Shown piece after piece: positions 41,101-50,154 of a stretch of DNA of 53,148 bases (the first letter of the stretch is position 1; each line of letters begins with the position of its first letter). The notes beneath the pieces are model-generated. The model was not told the DNA's origin, ran no database searches, and was given only the letters and a program-made list of their open reading frames with translations. A program made the translations under genes and the position numbers. The DNA comes from a virus, in IMG/VR virus record IMGVR_UViG_3300044640_000694, positions 1 to 53,148 of that record; one strand, 5' to 3'.

Positions 41101-44100
41101 AAGAAGCAGAAGCGGTCAGAAAGAGACTAAATAAGTTAATTTTAGGTCAGGCTGACAATATCAAGAAGGTTGTTAATGAAAGAGCACAAGAAAAGCTAAT
41201 TGATGAAAACTATGGAACAGCAACCGCAGCACTAAATGACAGAGTAGTTGCACTTCAAAATCAATCTGGTGCATACCAGACCCTGATTGATCAGGGCTAT
41301 GATGCAGAGACAGCGTTTGAACTTGCTGGAGACTCTGCCTTAGCTGCTGGTATTCAAGCTGCTATTGGTGCTGGTGTTGGTAGCCAAGAGTGGAAAGACC
41401 TAAAGGCACTACTTGATCAGGTAATTGATTTAGAGGCTAAGGCACCTAAGGGTCCAGGCGGAGCTGGTGACAAGTCAGATTATCAGAAGTCAATAGAGTC
41501 TTTGCAGGATCAAAGAAAAGAAATTATTAACAACAATGTTGCACTTAATAAGCTAAGGCAGGCTGGTTTTGATATCGCCAGTGCAATGAAGGCAGCAGAA
41601 GACCCAATTACTGCAGCAGCTCTAGCCAGCACTAAGGTCGGAACTGATAAGTGGAAAAACCTAATTAGCTCTATTAGACAGACACAGGCACTGTTGTCTA
41701 AGAAAGAAATTAAGGACTTGCTACTTGGCAAACAGATTGAAATTGCAGACAAGAAGTCACAAGCCATTGTGTCTACTGCACTTTCTAGACTGGGGTACAC
41801 GGCAGAACAGATTGACGATGTTCTATCTAATCAAGAATTTACAAACACTCTAGCTAAAGATCTTCAAGATGGTTCTATTAATTCTAAAGAGTTGCGAGAT
41901 GTGCTTATTGAGATTAAGAAACTAGGAAAGCTAGAGATTACAGCTAACCTTGCAACCAAGGAAGGTGCTGCAGAAGAATTCCAGAAGAGTTACGATAAAG
42001 TTGTTGGATACCTCCAGGCCAAGCAGGAAACAATTGAAATAGGCTTCCAGCTAAAAACTGATGCTGATAGAACTATTGTTCGTGAAGCAGAAGACCTAAT
42101 TGCAGCAATTCAGTACAAGATTGATGACTATGAGGCAGAGCTTGTCGGTATTGAAGAGCAAGAAGAGCTTATTAACAAGAAGTATGATGATAGAAAAGCA
42201 GCCCTTGATAAAATCGCTAAGGCAAATGATAGAATTGCCAAGCAGCAAAAGGGTCAGCTAACTCTTGCAGATGCTCTTAGCAAGGGTGATATGGCTGCTG
42301 CTGCCCAGGCTATTCAGGACATTAGAGCACAGCAAGCAGAAGACAGTGTAGCTGGACAGGGAGACCTTCTAGAAGCTTCAAAGCAGCGAGAACTTGATGC
42401 AGTGCGATCTTCAAGCGGTAAGAGCAGAAAGCAACTTGAAGAAGATATTAAGAAGCTTAAGAAGGATATTTTTGATATTGAAGAAAAGACTCTTGAGCCA
42501 GCTAATGAAAGAATCCGACTTGCAGGCGTAGAAAAGGCAGCAGCTGTAGCTAGTCTAGATTCACAAATTTTAAAGTGGGAAGAACTTGCTGCAAAGGTAA
42601 ATGAGGCAAAACTTAAGCTTACCCCAGAAGAAATGACTGCAATGCAGACACAAGCAGGTCTTATTGCAGATATGCTACAAAATTGGGATGACATTGATAG
42701 TAAGGAAGCTACTCTTACAATTAGAAAGAAAATAATTGGGGATGTCGTAGATGGGCCTAAGCCTCCTAAGCCTCCAGTTGTTCCTGGTGATAGTGGCGGT
42801 GGAAGTGGTAGCGATAGTGATAGCGGAAATACAGATAGTTCTACTAACTTTAGAGATTCTGGTCTAAGTACTGCTGGATATATTAATAGAACAGACGAAG
42901 GCACTTTGGCAAGAATTCCAACAAAGCCAACTTCAGATGCTGGTATTGGTAAGACCTGGCAGCTAGATGCTACAAATACTTGGAGAGCTGTTACAAGTCC
43001 TAAGCCACCGTACAACCCTGGAATTGGAAATACTTGGTATTGGGATACCTTTACGGATACCTGGAGAATTCAGCCAATTGCTGGACCTAAAAAGCTAGCA
43101 GTAGGTGGGTCCGTAACTGGGCCTGGCACATCAACTTCTGACTCTATTCCTGCAATGCTTTCTGACGGAGAATATGTTGTTCGTGCCTCTAGTGTTGACA
43201 AGCTTGGAACAGGATTCCTAAACTTTATTAATGAAAATGGTAAGCTGCCAGGATTTGCTATTGGGGGTGCTGTAAGTAAGCAAAAGCCAAAACCAAAACC
43301 TGGTGATGCAGGATTCTATAAGCCAAGAACCACATCTGAGGCTATCAGCATGGGTATGCAGATGGTTATGGATAACATAACTAGAGGCATGTTTGGTCAA
43401 GCTGGTGCAAATGCTAAGTACGGTGTTAAAAATACAGCTGGAGATGTCGTTGATTCAGTTGCCACAACACTACTAAATGCTTTGCCAATTCCTGCAGTAA
43501 AGGGAGTTATGTCTACTGCAAAGTTTGGTAAAGCAGTTAAAAACTCATTAGATAAAGATTATGTTTTAAGAAGAACACAAATGGTAGATACGCTACCAGC
43601 AATTCCTGGAATGCCACCTCAGAAGGTTACCCCTTACCCAGTCACAAAGAGAGTAGAGGCTCTTTCTCCATCTCTCTATGCCAGCATTCTAAAGGATAAA
43701 AAAGCTGGAACTCGCTCAGCCGATGATTTCTTGCAAACGTTGCCACTAAGAGGGTTTGAAGATTATTCGGTTAGAACGCAAAACTTTATGGGTAACATGT
43801 TGGGGTCCAACCTACCATATCAAATGAGGAGAAAAGTTGAAACTGGAATCTCTAGTTTGGTTAACAAGGTCGCATCTCCTGGGATAAGATCAATTCCAGA
43901 AACGTTAAGACTTCGCCACAGAAGCACTCAGCCATTGCTAGAAGACTTTGTGACCCACCCATCAGCAGTTCCTGTTGCATCTGGTAGAACTTATGGCCCA
44001 GGAACATACTTTGCAAAAGATCCAAGAACCTCTAAAAGGCTTTTCCGTGGCTTTGGAGATAACGTATATAAACCAAAATTGACTATTCAGGGCATGGTAG

Positions 44101-44633
44101 AGCAGGCAAAAAGTAAGGGATACCTAAAACTTGGCGAAGACAGCCTACCACCTTTGGGAAATATGGATTGGAATGATCCATTTATTCAGGATGCCATGAA
44201 GCAGGGGTATATTGGGATAAAGCATAACGATGCGTACACTAACTGGCTAATTGGAACTAGTGAAGACTTTAGTCTAAAGAAGGTTACTAAGTTTAAGTTG
44301 CCTCAATTAGGAAACCCATATGCAATGGGTGGGCTAGTAAAGCCAAAGTACTTTAATGCTGGTGGAATGGTTAAGGGATATGCTATGGGTGGGGACATCG
44401 TGCCATCTATGCTTACCCCTGGAGAATTTGTAATGAGCAAGTATGCTGTTCAAAATTATGGACTAGATAAGATGAAAGCTATAAATTCTGGCACATACAA
44501 CGGAGATTCCATGTATAATTATGAGATAAATGTTAATGTTCAAACAGATGCAAACGCAGATCAAATTGCCAAGGCAGTTATTGGACAAATTAAGCAGATT
44601 GATTCTCAAAAAATTAGGGGGAATAGGTTCTAA
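35157..44633 (+). CDS. Tape measure protein with inserted enzyme-like domains
   Basis: A 3158-residue tail tape measure. The first 450 residues match the TP901-type tape measure core (GRQLMVGFTIPLSIFGTMASKTF... AAMGKTGVELLDQVTEANRLAVLGN... LTAMKEGGINASEGANALKSGLASLINPTG). Hydrophobic spans lie near 540-575, 1585-1630 and 1680-1705, and there are long charged coiled coils. The motif PGPKGAGD..PA.LSPGEAVIPAD occurs at about 667 and 1019, with related GEYVV/GEFVM copies near 2665 and 3085. Between the first two lies a kinase-like domain (716-1000). Residues about 2880-3045 look like an ADP-ribosyltransferase. The protein sets tail length and may be ejected into the host. It follows the chaperones as expected. 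Confidence 0.85.
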   Translation: MADIESNIRFGVDTSDAIASIKMLQAQISAFQKQMASSSVANAESARKLRRGLIDDLNASGQWSASIKNIQSSSESFTNALEKNKLSMGEYFRYGASQVGGFRKTFTKEFDTIEKVARERVKDLQTQYISLGRDANGALKAIAVRPLKLDMESLATQTAINAQRQQIFNQLLKQGSTNLLNFGKNTQWAGRQLMVGFTIPLSIFGTMASKTFMELEQQAIRFKRVYGELFTPPEEADEMIDTLKELAKEFTKYGVAVEKTLGLAADAAAMGKTGVELLDQVTEANRLAVLGNVEQQQALETTISLTNAFGTATEDLAKKIDFLNAVENQTVVSIEDLTIAIPKAGPVVQQLGGDVEDLAFFLTAMKEGGINASEGANALKSGLASLINPTGQAANMLKVFGINVKEIVDGSRGDVRKLVVDFASALDTLDPSQRAQAIEQLFGKFQFSRLSTLFQNVIQEGTQASRVLELTNATTQELAQLSSKELKRVEESTTFRFKKAIEEFNAAVAPVGEQFLKLITPIIEFATKIIEQFNSLSDNAKGFITGLTVLLGAVGPVALMTFGLLANGVANIIKGFTFVRELFQRTGKQSTILGEQFDYLTTEQLQAAAVSASLDQVHQTLIQTFSSEASAVKKLGDVYRMAFNEQQRFDTGRAIAKQAGLKLASGIVSVPGPKGAGDIVPAVLSPGEAVIPADAAKKYAPIIQGMIAGNLPGFSQGVMLGMPRSGKGTQKDREAAEQIYEMFLQSSYASVPPRKYGHQLAKTTGHSFPIFGLGGVYMSPEGEKVFVKPVLDERAAVAEMRATEIARRAHGLKSPEQRIVVMQDPTDVRRQRRFLALESPLDPTFANNQPMALFNEEQYFRQLVASLLRVDKDLSASNVFGDVVADVGPAGVFTRASGLRDYAENLPSMEEQAMINLLGIKGGAKRAFAESTLSLMAGLTPQQYQQRMVSEIQRVIPLLEETIASFNLTDPREVKVYQDMVARLRQGLGVDWSKFHAIHSAVKPTQPKQTTVPGYKNGVVSVPGPKGAGDVMPAMLSPGEAVIPADKAKKYAGFIQQMIYGKIPGYEDSNVVKVTQTRLRQSFGDSGTTRLQASHFQGLTPEEALETLRKDLALLGKEAKDSSVLVREYYEEVDESGKKVVVAKDSIMTLSEVVEKFADGKTKMAFGGQTFGASTVLESAVRNQKAYAKMESAMSPEERATIGKLGAPETLQDLVVQGDLAARALVQFKGKLTKEVQTVLENIVNEGNNAKAALASTNSAEEQLAFAISQREKSIKTHIQYADATLTASQKEEKIAAVNQELENIKQMYVKELQEGMSEQDALNKAVARLRMLALENSSYGPEGMMALHVGDVPNSVIKQAAGNKISETSSSGRETVSNFKSLQRLPVGLPTTAVVANIAQDMILAGAESARVNAESLDAFARQAVVDYLDSFYNGITDGMMDFAQINSPSDRTDDTIGKPLVEGMEAGALSGKDDMQQAGAILAETAADSAAAAAGGAGTRGPSGAVKVGKRRVTTNPAAIAAYQEEQGLQTQTKPGPRRASRPSTDLGAAAREQAMTSALVAEANQSQARAATESAAKMQAMNSMIMNGTFALSSLTGVLSLFGGEFAELNQTLFGITTALFTLMQVTQMLTQAKVVEIAKTQFSAATARVEGLTRAANMAGKPLVGFGGMLLKAGTFVARFLGPMGLAITAVSVFAALIGFAIDKENKRRAALEAFAKTVKLADEQLDYLASKFNVTAKEISFGEPIAPGEEPSGAPTSSQLRSDEDFLTKFEAQINSLKSATDEAAVQQIEGLSMNLSSQGYSAAAIKEITEALLKEAGKNQIELDIFKKNPDGTLFIDVDPKKTVEDLVTNIQKSGAELVAAKRGSMGAGNAEDQYLSDVGSAVAYTDAALRQIRAGLEDGTLEAQDYQDQLAQIFTPITELQGDDLTTFIESLAESMDIDVDALTSDYDKVLAAKMAVAGLEISDDDVKTLNAGGKEAEAVRKRLNKLILGQADNIKKVVNERAQEKLIDENYGTATAALNDRVVALQNQSGAYQTLIDQGYDAETAFELAGDSALAAGIQAAIGAGVGSQEWKDLKALLDQVIDLEAKAPKGPGGAGDKSDYQKSIESLQDQRKEIINNNVALNKLRQAGFDIASAMKAAEDPITAAALASTKVGTDKWKNLISSIRQTQALLSKKEIKDLLLGKQIEIADKKSQAIVSTALSRLGYTAEQIDDVLSNQEFTNTLAKDLQDGSINSKELRDVLIEIKKLGKLEITANLATKEGAAEEFQKSYDKVVGYLQAKQETIEIGFQLKTDADRTIVREAEDLIAAIQYKIDDYEAELVGIEEQEELINKKYDDRKAALDKIAKANDRIAKQQKGQLTLADALSKGDMAAAAQAIQDIRAQQAEDSVAGQGDLLEASKQRELDAVRSSSGKSRKQLEEDIKKLKKDIFDIEEKTLEPANERIRLAGVEKAAAVASLDSQILKWEELAAKVNEAKLKLTPEEMTAMQTQAGLIADMLQNWDDIDSKEATLTIRKKIIGDVVDGPKPPKPPVVPGDSGGGSGSDSDSGNTDSSTNFRDSGLSTAGYINRTDEGTLARIPTKPTSDAGIGKTWQLDATNTWRAVTSPKPPYNPGIGNTWYWDTFTDTWRIQPIAGPKKLAVGGSVTGPGTSTSDSIPAMLSDGEYVVRASSVDKLGTGFLNFINENGKLPGFAIGGAVSKQKPKPKPGDAGFYKPRTTSEAISMGMQMVMDNITRGMFGQAGANAKYGVKNTAGDVVDSVATTLLNALPIPAVKGVMSTAKFGKAVKNSLDKDYVLRRTQMVDTLPAIPGMPPQKVTPYPVTKRVEALSPSLYASILKDKKAGTRSADDFLQTLPLRGFEDYSVRTQNFMGNMLGSNLPYQMRRKVETGISSLVNKVASPGIRSIPETLRLRHRSTQPLLEDFVTHPSAVPVASGRTYGPGTYFAKDPRTSKRLFRGFGDNVYKPKLTIQGMVEQAKSKGYLKLGEDSLPPLGNMDWNDPFIQDAMKQGYIGIKHNDAYTNWLIGTSEDFSLKKVTKFKLPQLGNPYAMGGLVKPKYFNAGGMVKGYAMGGDIVPSMLTPGEFVMSKYAVQNYGLDKMKAINSGTYNGDSMYNYEINVNVQTDANADQIAKAVIGQIKQIDSQKIRGNRF

Positions 44634-45274
44634 TGGCTACTGAAGCTTACATGATTGGTCGTAAAAAGTATAAGCGTCCACAGGCAATGATGTGGTCAGA
44701 TAACTCTGGCACCCTTATTAATGGACTATTTGTTCCAAACGGTTTTGAGGTTGGATCAGATCCAGGTTCTGAGACTGACGAATCACTGTTCGATCAGTTT
44801 CTAATTTTGTCAGATGACAATAGGTCATCGCTAGAATTTAAGCCAACAAGAATTGAGACTCGTAAGCGAATGGTCAATGGGCGTATGCGTTCTTATCACG
44901 TTGCAGATAAGCTAACAATTTCAACTTCTTGGGATATGCTACCATCAAGATCTTATCACCTAAGACCAGACTTTAGTCAGCAAGACGGCAAGTCAGAGTA
45001 TTACAATAACAGAAGTCTAGAGTATACGACTGACGGCGGTGCAGGTGGTGTCGATATTCTTGACTGGTATGAAAATCACAAAGGTCCTTTCTGGGTATAC
45101 CTTGCTTATGATAAGCATTCAGTATTTGGTGACACCAACGATGCATATTCTAAGCTAGCTCAGTACAATCAGATAGTTGAAATGTATATTTCAGATTTTT
45201 CATATTCTGTCGTAAAGCGTGGTGGGACGAACTATGACTTTTGGAATATCTCTGTAACGCTGGAAGAGGTGTAA
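44633..45274 (+). CDS. Distal tail (Dit-like) protein
   Basis: A 213-residue protein directly after the tape measure (TAATG overlap), the usual place of the distal tail protein that caps the tube and carries the tip. Strand-rich sequence such as SSLEFKPTRIETRKRMVNGRMRSYHVADKLTISTSWDMLPSR and a final SDFSYSVVKRGGTNYDFWNISVTLEEV resemble tube-like domains. The assignment is mainly by order. Confidence 0.6.
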   Translation: MATEAYMIGRKKYKRPQAMMWSDNSGTLINGLFVPNGFEVGSDPGSETDESLFDQFLILSDDNRSSLEFKPTRIETRKRMVNGRMRSYHVADKLTISTSWDMLPSRSYHLRPDFSQQDGKSEYYNNRSLEYTTDGGAGGVDILDWYENHKGPFWVYLAYDKHSVFGDTNDAYSKLAQYNQIVEMYISDFSYSVVKRGGTNYDFWNISVTLEEV

Positions 45275-48200
45275 ATGTTTCAAGATAATGATTTGAAAAA
45301 TCATCTAGAAACTTCTTCAACTATCAGAACTCAGTCAGCGGTTATCGCTGAGTGGAACATGAATATTGCAGAAAATATTTCTTTGGTTGGTAACTATAGA
45401 TACCGTCCTACAGAGGGGCCTGCTGCAAAGTACGGCTTGCCAATAAGTTCTTTTGATGCAAACGATTCTGGGAATTTTTATACTAATGCCACTAACGCTG
45501 ACGTTATTATTGATGGTGGAATTGGTGACGATGATGAAACACCAACTGTGTTCCAAAGTAAGAAAGAAAAAGAAAGACAGCTATACTCCCTTGAGGAATG
45601 CTTTGGAAAGTTCCGTCCACGATCTGGAATAAATAAGCTACGCTATTTTCCTGGGGCATACAGTCATTTTACAAACATAAACATGATTCGTAGACCTAGA
45701 TACTACATGGCACACAAAGATGACTCGTTTAAGTATTGGTCATCTTATAGGACAGAGGATGGTATTGAGAGAGGAATTGCTAATAAACTCGTTAACGGTC
45801 AATACTTTATTGATGATGCCTCTCCATTTATTGTTTACAAAAATTCTGTTCCATCTAATCGTATTGTAGTAAAGATGCAGACAAACGTTGGCGAGGTTGA
45901 CCTTGGACCATTTAGAACTACAGCTGGATCTTTCCAGGACCCCTTCTACGGCAATTCAAGAAAGACAACGCCAACTCGCTGGAAGGTTCAAGTCCTAAAA
46001 AACAACAACTGGTTTGATGCCGTATCCTTTAATTCTGGATCCACAAGATCAGACGGCAGTCCAATTATAGGTCCTGATGGCTATGTAGAGTTATCTTATG
46101 GACTAATTGTTCCAGAAAAATATAGAAGCATTTTTGTTAAGGCAGAAGAGTATTTTACTGAAAGCTTTTTGCCAGAAAAATCTACAAATGGTTATGCTTA
46201 TTTAGTTAAGCAAAATGAATCAGATGTTGGTGTGTTTCATATTTGGATTGATTCTGCACAAGACTATGAGACATTTGTTCCACAGTATAACTGGTATCTA
46301 GAAGAGTCATCGGTAGACAGACTTACCAACTTTGTAACTGACCTAACATCTCCAAATACATATCTAGACACTAACTCTGGAGGAACTAGGTACCGTGAGT
46401 TTGACCAAATTTCTGGTCTAAGAATTGTTGTTGACACAATGAATCGTGTTGATTCAATATTTGATTTGATTGAGCTGTCACCTAGACTTACGGTAAATCT
46501 ATCAGAAAAGGTTGAGTCATTCAGCATTACAAAGGCAGCATCGGATCTTGGAAATAGCGGAATGCCAGTTGGTCAACTTTTAGCAGGTGTGGGATCTCTA
46601 ACCTTATTTGACTATGACTTAGCATTTAGTTCGTTAAACCAGAACAGTCTTGTATCTAAGTATTTGTCTAAAAACATACAGATTAAGCTTTATGAAATTA
46701 TTGTAGATGTAGATGGTTATGATTATTATATTCCACTAAAGACCATGTACTCAGAGGGTATTCCAGAGATAACTAATAATGACAGATCTGTAAGTCTTGA
46801 GCTAAGAGATTTCTTTTTCTACTTTGAGTCTAAGTCAGCACCACAAATCTTAATTCAAAATGCGTCATTGAGTTATGCAGTATCGCTACTTCTAGACTCA
46901 GTTGGATTTTCCAATTATGTATTTAAGAGAATGTCTGGTGATGCAGAGGCAATCATTCCATTTTTCTTTGTTTCCCCAGACAAAACAATTGCTGAAGTCT
47001 TGAATGATATTGCAGTATCAACTCAGACTGCAATGTTTTTTGATGAATACAACAATCTAGTTTTGATGAGTAAAGAATATATGCTACCAGAAAAAACAGA
47101 TGAAAGGCCAACAGACATAACGCTATATGGGTCCAATGACTTTGCTTCTGATGGTCAGATTCATAACAAAACAACAAAACCAAAACTTGCAAACATAGTA
47201 GAACTATCTTCTCAACAAGATTCAATATTTAATAATGGAAAGATTTCTTATACAACAAGATACATTCGAAGATCTATTAGCTCAACAGAACAAGCCAGCA
47301 TGGTTGATAATTATAGAACCTGGGGATATGAAGCTGCACTGATTTGGGAAGTTACTGGAGAAAGTACCGTCAAGTCAATAAATGATGAGGTATCAGACCA
47401 GTCAAAGTTTGTTCTTGCTGCTCTTCCTCTAGAGTCAGATCTATCAAGTGATGTTCCTGTTGTTGAAAATGGCGTTATTAAAAATAACGTTTTTAGTTTT
47501 GGAGAGGCTGCCTATTTCCTAACTAGGTATAATGGATATTTCTATGCAAATGGAGAAATTATTAAGTTTGATGCCGTTGAGTATGAAATTCCAGGTGTAG
47601 ATAGAAGTGTATTCCAAAGAACAGATAATGGGAATGTGGCAGTATCTACCACAAATAGTGGAGCCATTGGAAGGGTTTGGATTACAAGCGTTAGGGAGTA
47701 TCAAAAGTATTTTGCGAAGCTACCGTTTAATGGAAAGATGTATCCTACTGGTCGTGTAAGAATTTATTCTGAACCTAACTATGTCACAGTTAATGGAGTC
47801 GAAAAGTTGGCTAATGGTCCAGTAGCAAAGCATGGCCGTGGACAATTTGGAACCCCAATTGTATCTCACTCTGCTGGTCTATCATCTTATTGGACATCCG
47901 CCTTATCTGTTAGAGGATGTTCCATGAAGTCTTCTCAGCTGTTTGGAGTTCCAACAGAAACTCAAATTAGGGTTGGTCAAGCAGGTCAAAGTAATTCTAC
48001 AGCAACAAATGCTACCAGAACGGGTGTTCTAAAAAATCATATGGCCTATACTCCATCTCTAGAAACGATTGCTCAAAATAGGGTTGCTCCTGGAACAGTG
48101 CAATCTTCTGCTCTTATATTTACAGGACCATCTTTCACAACTACGCAAAAACCCATTGACTTTATATCTTATGTATATAAGCCACTAGATAATAGATACA

Positions 48201-49642
48201 AACATTTTGGTACTAGGCTTAGGATTATTGGAAAGATTGAAAATAACGAAAACAGCGGTCAGACTCCAACTGGTGCATCTCAATACTATGTAGCAAATCC
48301 AAATAGTCCAACTCAGCCAGTTACCATTAATGGTGCATCTGGCGGACTGGGGGTAATGATTAATCCAGAGACCAACAATGGATACTACTTTGAAATTGCT
48401 GCACTTACAGAAAATAACATTAATTCATACGACAATGCAGATAATATTCACAACATTCTTTTCTACAAGGTAGGAAGGTCCCTAGATGACTCGGCAACTC
48501 AGGCAGTGCCAATTAAGCTATGGGGAGGACTGTCTTCAGGAATCACAGTAGATAGTGGAGACTTTGTTGGTCAGTACAGAATGGTAGATGAAAAAATTCC
48601 AACAGTTTACGATCTATCGGTTGAGTATCAAGACGTTGGATCATCAAGAAGGTTCTTTTTATATATAAATAATAGACTTATTGCAACGGTGCTAGATGAT
48701 TCACCGCTACCAGTTTATAATAATATGGCATTGTTTGTTCGTGGCTCTTCCAGGCTAATGTTTGAAAATATTTATGCTATTACAAATAACTATTCTCAGA
48801 ATACAGTCTATGCCCTTGACACCCCAGTAAATGCTGCATTTTCTGATGACGAGATTAACATGAATGAGTCCCTAAGAAGATATGCAATGAGTGGGGTTAT
48901 TCAGTCTAGCTATCTGTCTGGCATTAGCCCTGCAGAATCACCAAAGTATAATATTTACTTTGATGAGTTTGGAACAATTATGCGTGAAGCTTCATACTTT
49001 AATATTAAGTATGACAAAGCATTCCCAGCACTATATGCAAAGCTATCTCCAACCTTCAACAAGATTAAGGGTTATACAACTTCTGGATTTATTGCTAGTG
49101 CTTACGGGGCTGAGTTCATGGTATTTAATGCAACAGATACCATGCTAAGTCTTGATGAAAAAAGCGGAAACTATTTGAGGATTCAAGGAGTGGTATTTAC
49201 ACAGCAATCAACACACGAGTATACTGTTGATGAATACTTTGATAAAAAGACCGATTATTCTAACCCACAATTTTCTGGTGGGCAGCTAGTGTCTTATCCG
49301 ACTAAGGCAAAAAAGGACTATCAGGATATTAAGGTTAGCAGGCTTACTCATGGATCTAAGGAGTTTACTTTGGATGCACCATATATTCAGTCACACGATG
49401 AGGCAGAAAATCTTCTAGGTTGGATGATATCTAAGATTATGAAACCAAGAAAATCTATTGGACTCCAGGTATTTGGAATGCCCATCCTACAACTTGGTGA
49501 TATAGTAGAGATTGACTATAAAGATAATGAAGGAATAAACCAGGCATCTCTTGACGGTGCTAGGTTTGTTGTTTATCAAATAGAGTATGCGAAAACATCG
49601 GATGGACCAGAGATGACAGTATTTTTGAGCGAGGTGGCATAA
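45275..49642 (+). CDS. Large tail-tip/hub protein
   Basis: A 1455-residue protein. The part from about 400-640 (LTVNLSEKVESFSITKAASDLG... NIQIKLYEIIVDVDGYDYYIPLKTMYSEG... FFFVSPDKTIAEVLNDIAVSTQTAMFFDEYNNLVLMS) resembles gp27/Tal-type hub domains. A ConA/LamG-like part follows near 970-1160, and the end (MPILQLGDIVEIDYKD... FVVYQIEYAKTSDGPEMTVFLSEV) returns to the hub fold. GAGGTG precedes the ATG. It probably forms the ring at the tail tip, and no peptidase motif is visible. Confidence 0.65.
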   Translation: MFQDNDLKNHLETSSTIRTQSAVIAEWNMNIAENISLVGNYRYRPTEGPAAKYGLPISSFDANDSGNFYTNATNADVIIDGGIGDDDETPTVFQSKKEKERQLYSLEECFGKFRPRSGINKLRYFPGAYSHFTNINMIRRPRYYMAHKDDSFKYWSSYRTEDGIERGIANKLVNGQYFIDDASPFIVYKNSVPSNRIVVKMQTNVGEVDLGPFRTTAGSFQDPFYGNSRKTTPTRWKVQVLKNNNWFDAVSFNSGSTRSDGSPIIGPDGYVELSYGLIVPEKYRSIFVKAEEYFTESFLPEKSTNGYAYLVKQNESDVGVFHIWIDSAQDYETFVPQYNWYLEESSVDRLTNFVTDLTSPNTYLDTNSGGTRYREFDQISGLRIVVDTMNRVDSIFDLIELSPRLTVNLSEKVESFSITKAASDLGNSGMPVGQLLAGVGSLTLFDYDLAFSSLNQNSLVSKYLSKNIQIKLYEIIVDVDGYDYYIPLKTMYSEGIPEITNNDRSVSLELRDFFFYFESKSAPQILIQNASLSYAVSLLLDSVGFSNYVFKRMSGDAEAIIPFFFVSPDKTIAEVLNDIAVSTQTAMFFDEYNNLVLMSKEYMLPEKTDERPTDITLYGSNDFASDGQIHNKTTKPKLANIVELSSQQDSIFNNGKISYTTRYIRRSISSTEQASMVDNYRTWGYEAALIWEVTGESTVKSINDEVSDQSKFVLAALPLESDLSSDVPVVENGVIKNNVFSFGEAAYFLTRYNGYFYANGEIIKFDAVEYEIPGVDRSVFQRTDNGNVAVSTTNSGAIGRVWITSVREYQKYFAKLPFNGKMYPTGRVRIYSEPNYVTVNGVEKLANGPVAKHGRGQFGTPIVSHSAGLSSYWTSALSVRGCSMKSSQLFGVPTETQIRVGQAGQSNSTATNATRTGVLKNHMAYTPSLETIAQNRVAPGTVQSSALIFTGPSFTTTQKPIDFISYVYKPLDNRYKHFGTRLRIIGKIENNENSGQTPTGASQYYVANPNSPTQPVTINGASGGLGVMINPETNNGYYFEIAALTENNINSYDNADNIHNILFYKVGRSLDDSATQAVPIKLWGGLSSGITVDSGDFVGQYRMVDEKIPTVYDLSVEYQDVGSSRRFFLYINNRLIATVLDDSPLPVYNNMALFVRGSSRLMFENIYAITNNYSQNTVYALDTPVNAAFSDDEINMNESLRRYAMSGVIQSSYLSGISPAESPKYNIYFDEFGTIMREASYFNIKYDKAFPALYAKLSPTFNKIKGYTTSGFIASAYGAEFMVFNATDTMLSLDEKSGNYLRIQGVVFTQQSTHEYTVDEYFDKKTDYSNPQFSGGQLVSYPTKAKKDYQDIKVSRLTHGSKEFTLDAPYIQSHDEAENLLGWMISKIMKPRKSIGLQVFGMPILQLGDIVEIDYKDNEGINQASLDGARFVVYQIEYAKTSDGPEMTVFLSEVA

Positions 49643-50148
49643 TGAGTTCTGTGCCACAATCATTAGGCAATAACACATATAATTCTGATACTAGCGATTC
49701 TGTAAAAATTGCTACACCAGACATAATGTTGGTAGAAGATGTTATTCCTCAACAAATAATGCCAAACCTTGTTTTTGAAGAAATCGGTGGCCAAGAGATA
49801 ATTAATATTTCTAGAAACGATATTATCAATGGACAGAATGTTCTCTATCAGCCAATCAAAAACATAACTAGTCTTTTCTATCAATACAATCCACAAAACA
49901 TTGTGGCATTGCCAAAAACAGATAGGGATTATTTTAAAAACTTTACCGTATCTCTACAATCTCATATTCCAAATTGTGGAAGTGGATATGACATTGTTAA
50001 TGGGGTTCAGGTGCCAAACTGCAAATACGTTTATATTGACCCAGTAACTAGCAACTTGATAATCAATGTTGTAAATATGCTACCTGGTCAAGAAGTAGAG
50101 GTTCAAATAATGAACACTTCTACCGTTCTAGATGATACAATATATTAG
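49642..50148 (+). CDS. Small tail-tip protein
   Basis: A 168-residue protein coupled to the hub gene by a TAATG overlap. The N-terminal half is polar and Pro/Gln-containing (DIMLVEDVIPQQIMPNLVFEEIGGQEIINISRNDI), and the C-terminal half carries a single CGSGYD...PNCKYVYIDP loop with two Cys that could pair. Family not recognised. A tail-tip structural role is inferred from position. Confidence 0.5.
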   Translation: MSSVPQSLGNNTYNSDTSDSVKIATPDIMLVEDVIPQQIMPNLVFEEIGGQEIINISRNDIINGQNVLYQPIKNITSLFYQYNPQNIVALPKTDRDYFKNFTVSLQSHIPNCGSGYDIVNGVQVPNCKYVYIDPVTSNLIINVVNMLPGQEVEVQIMNTSTVLDDTIY

Positions 50149-50154
50149 GATATT

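Noticed and set aside
42314-43015. 233-codon open frame on the minus strand inside the tape measure gene
   Set aside because: It is Ser/Leu-rich, has no ribosome site, and mirrors the codon bias of the tape measure gene.
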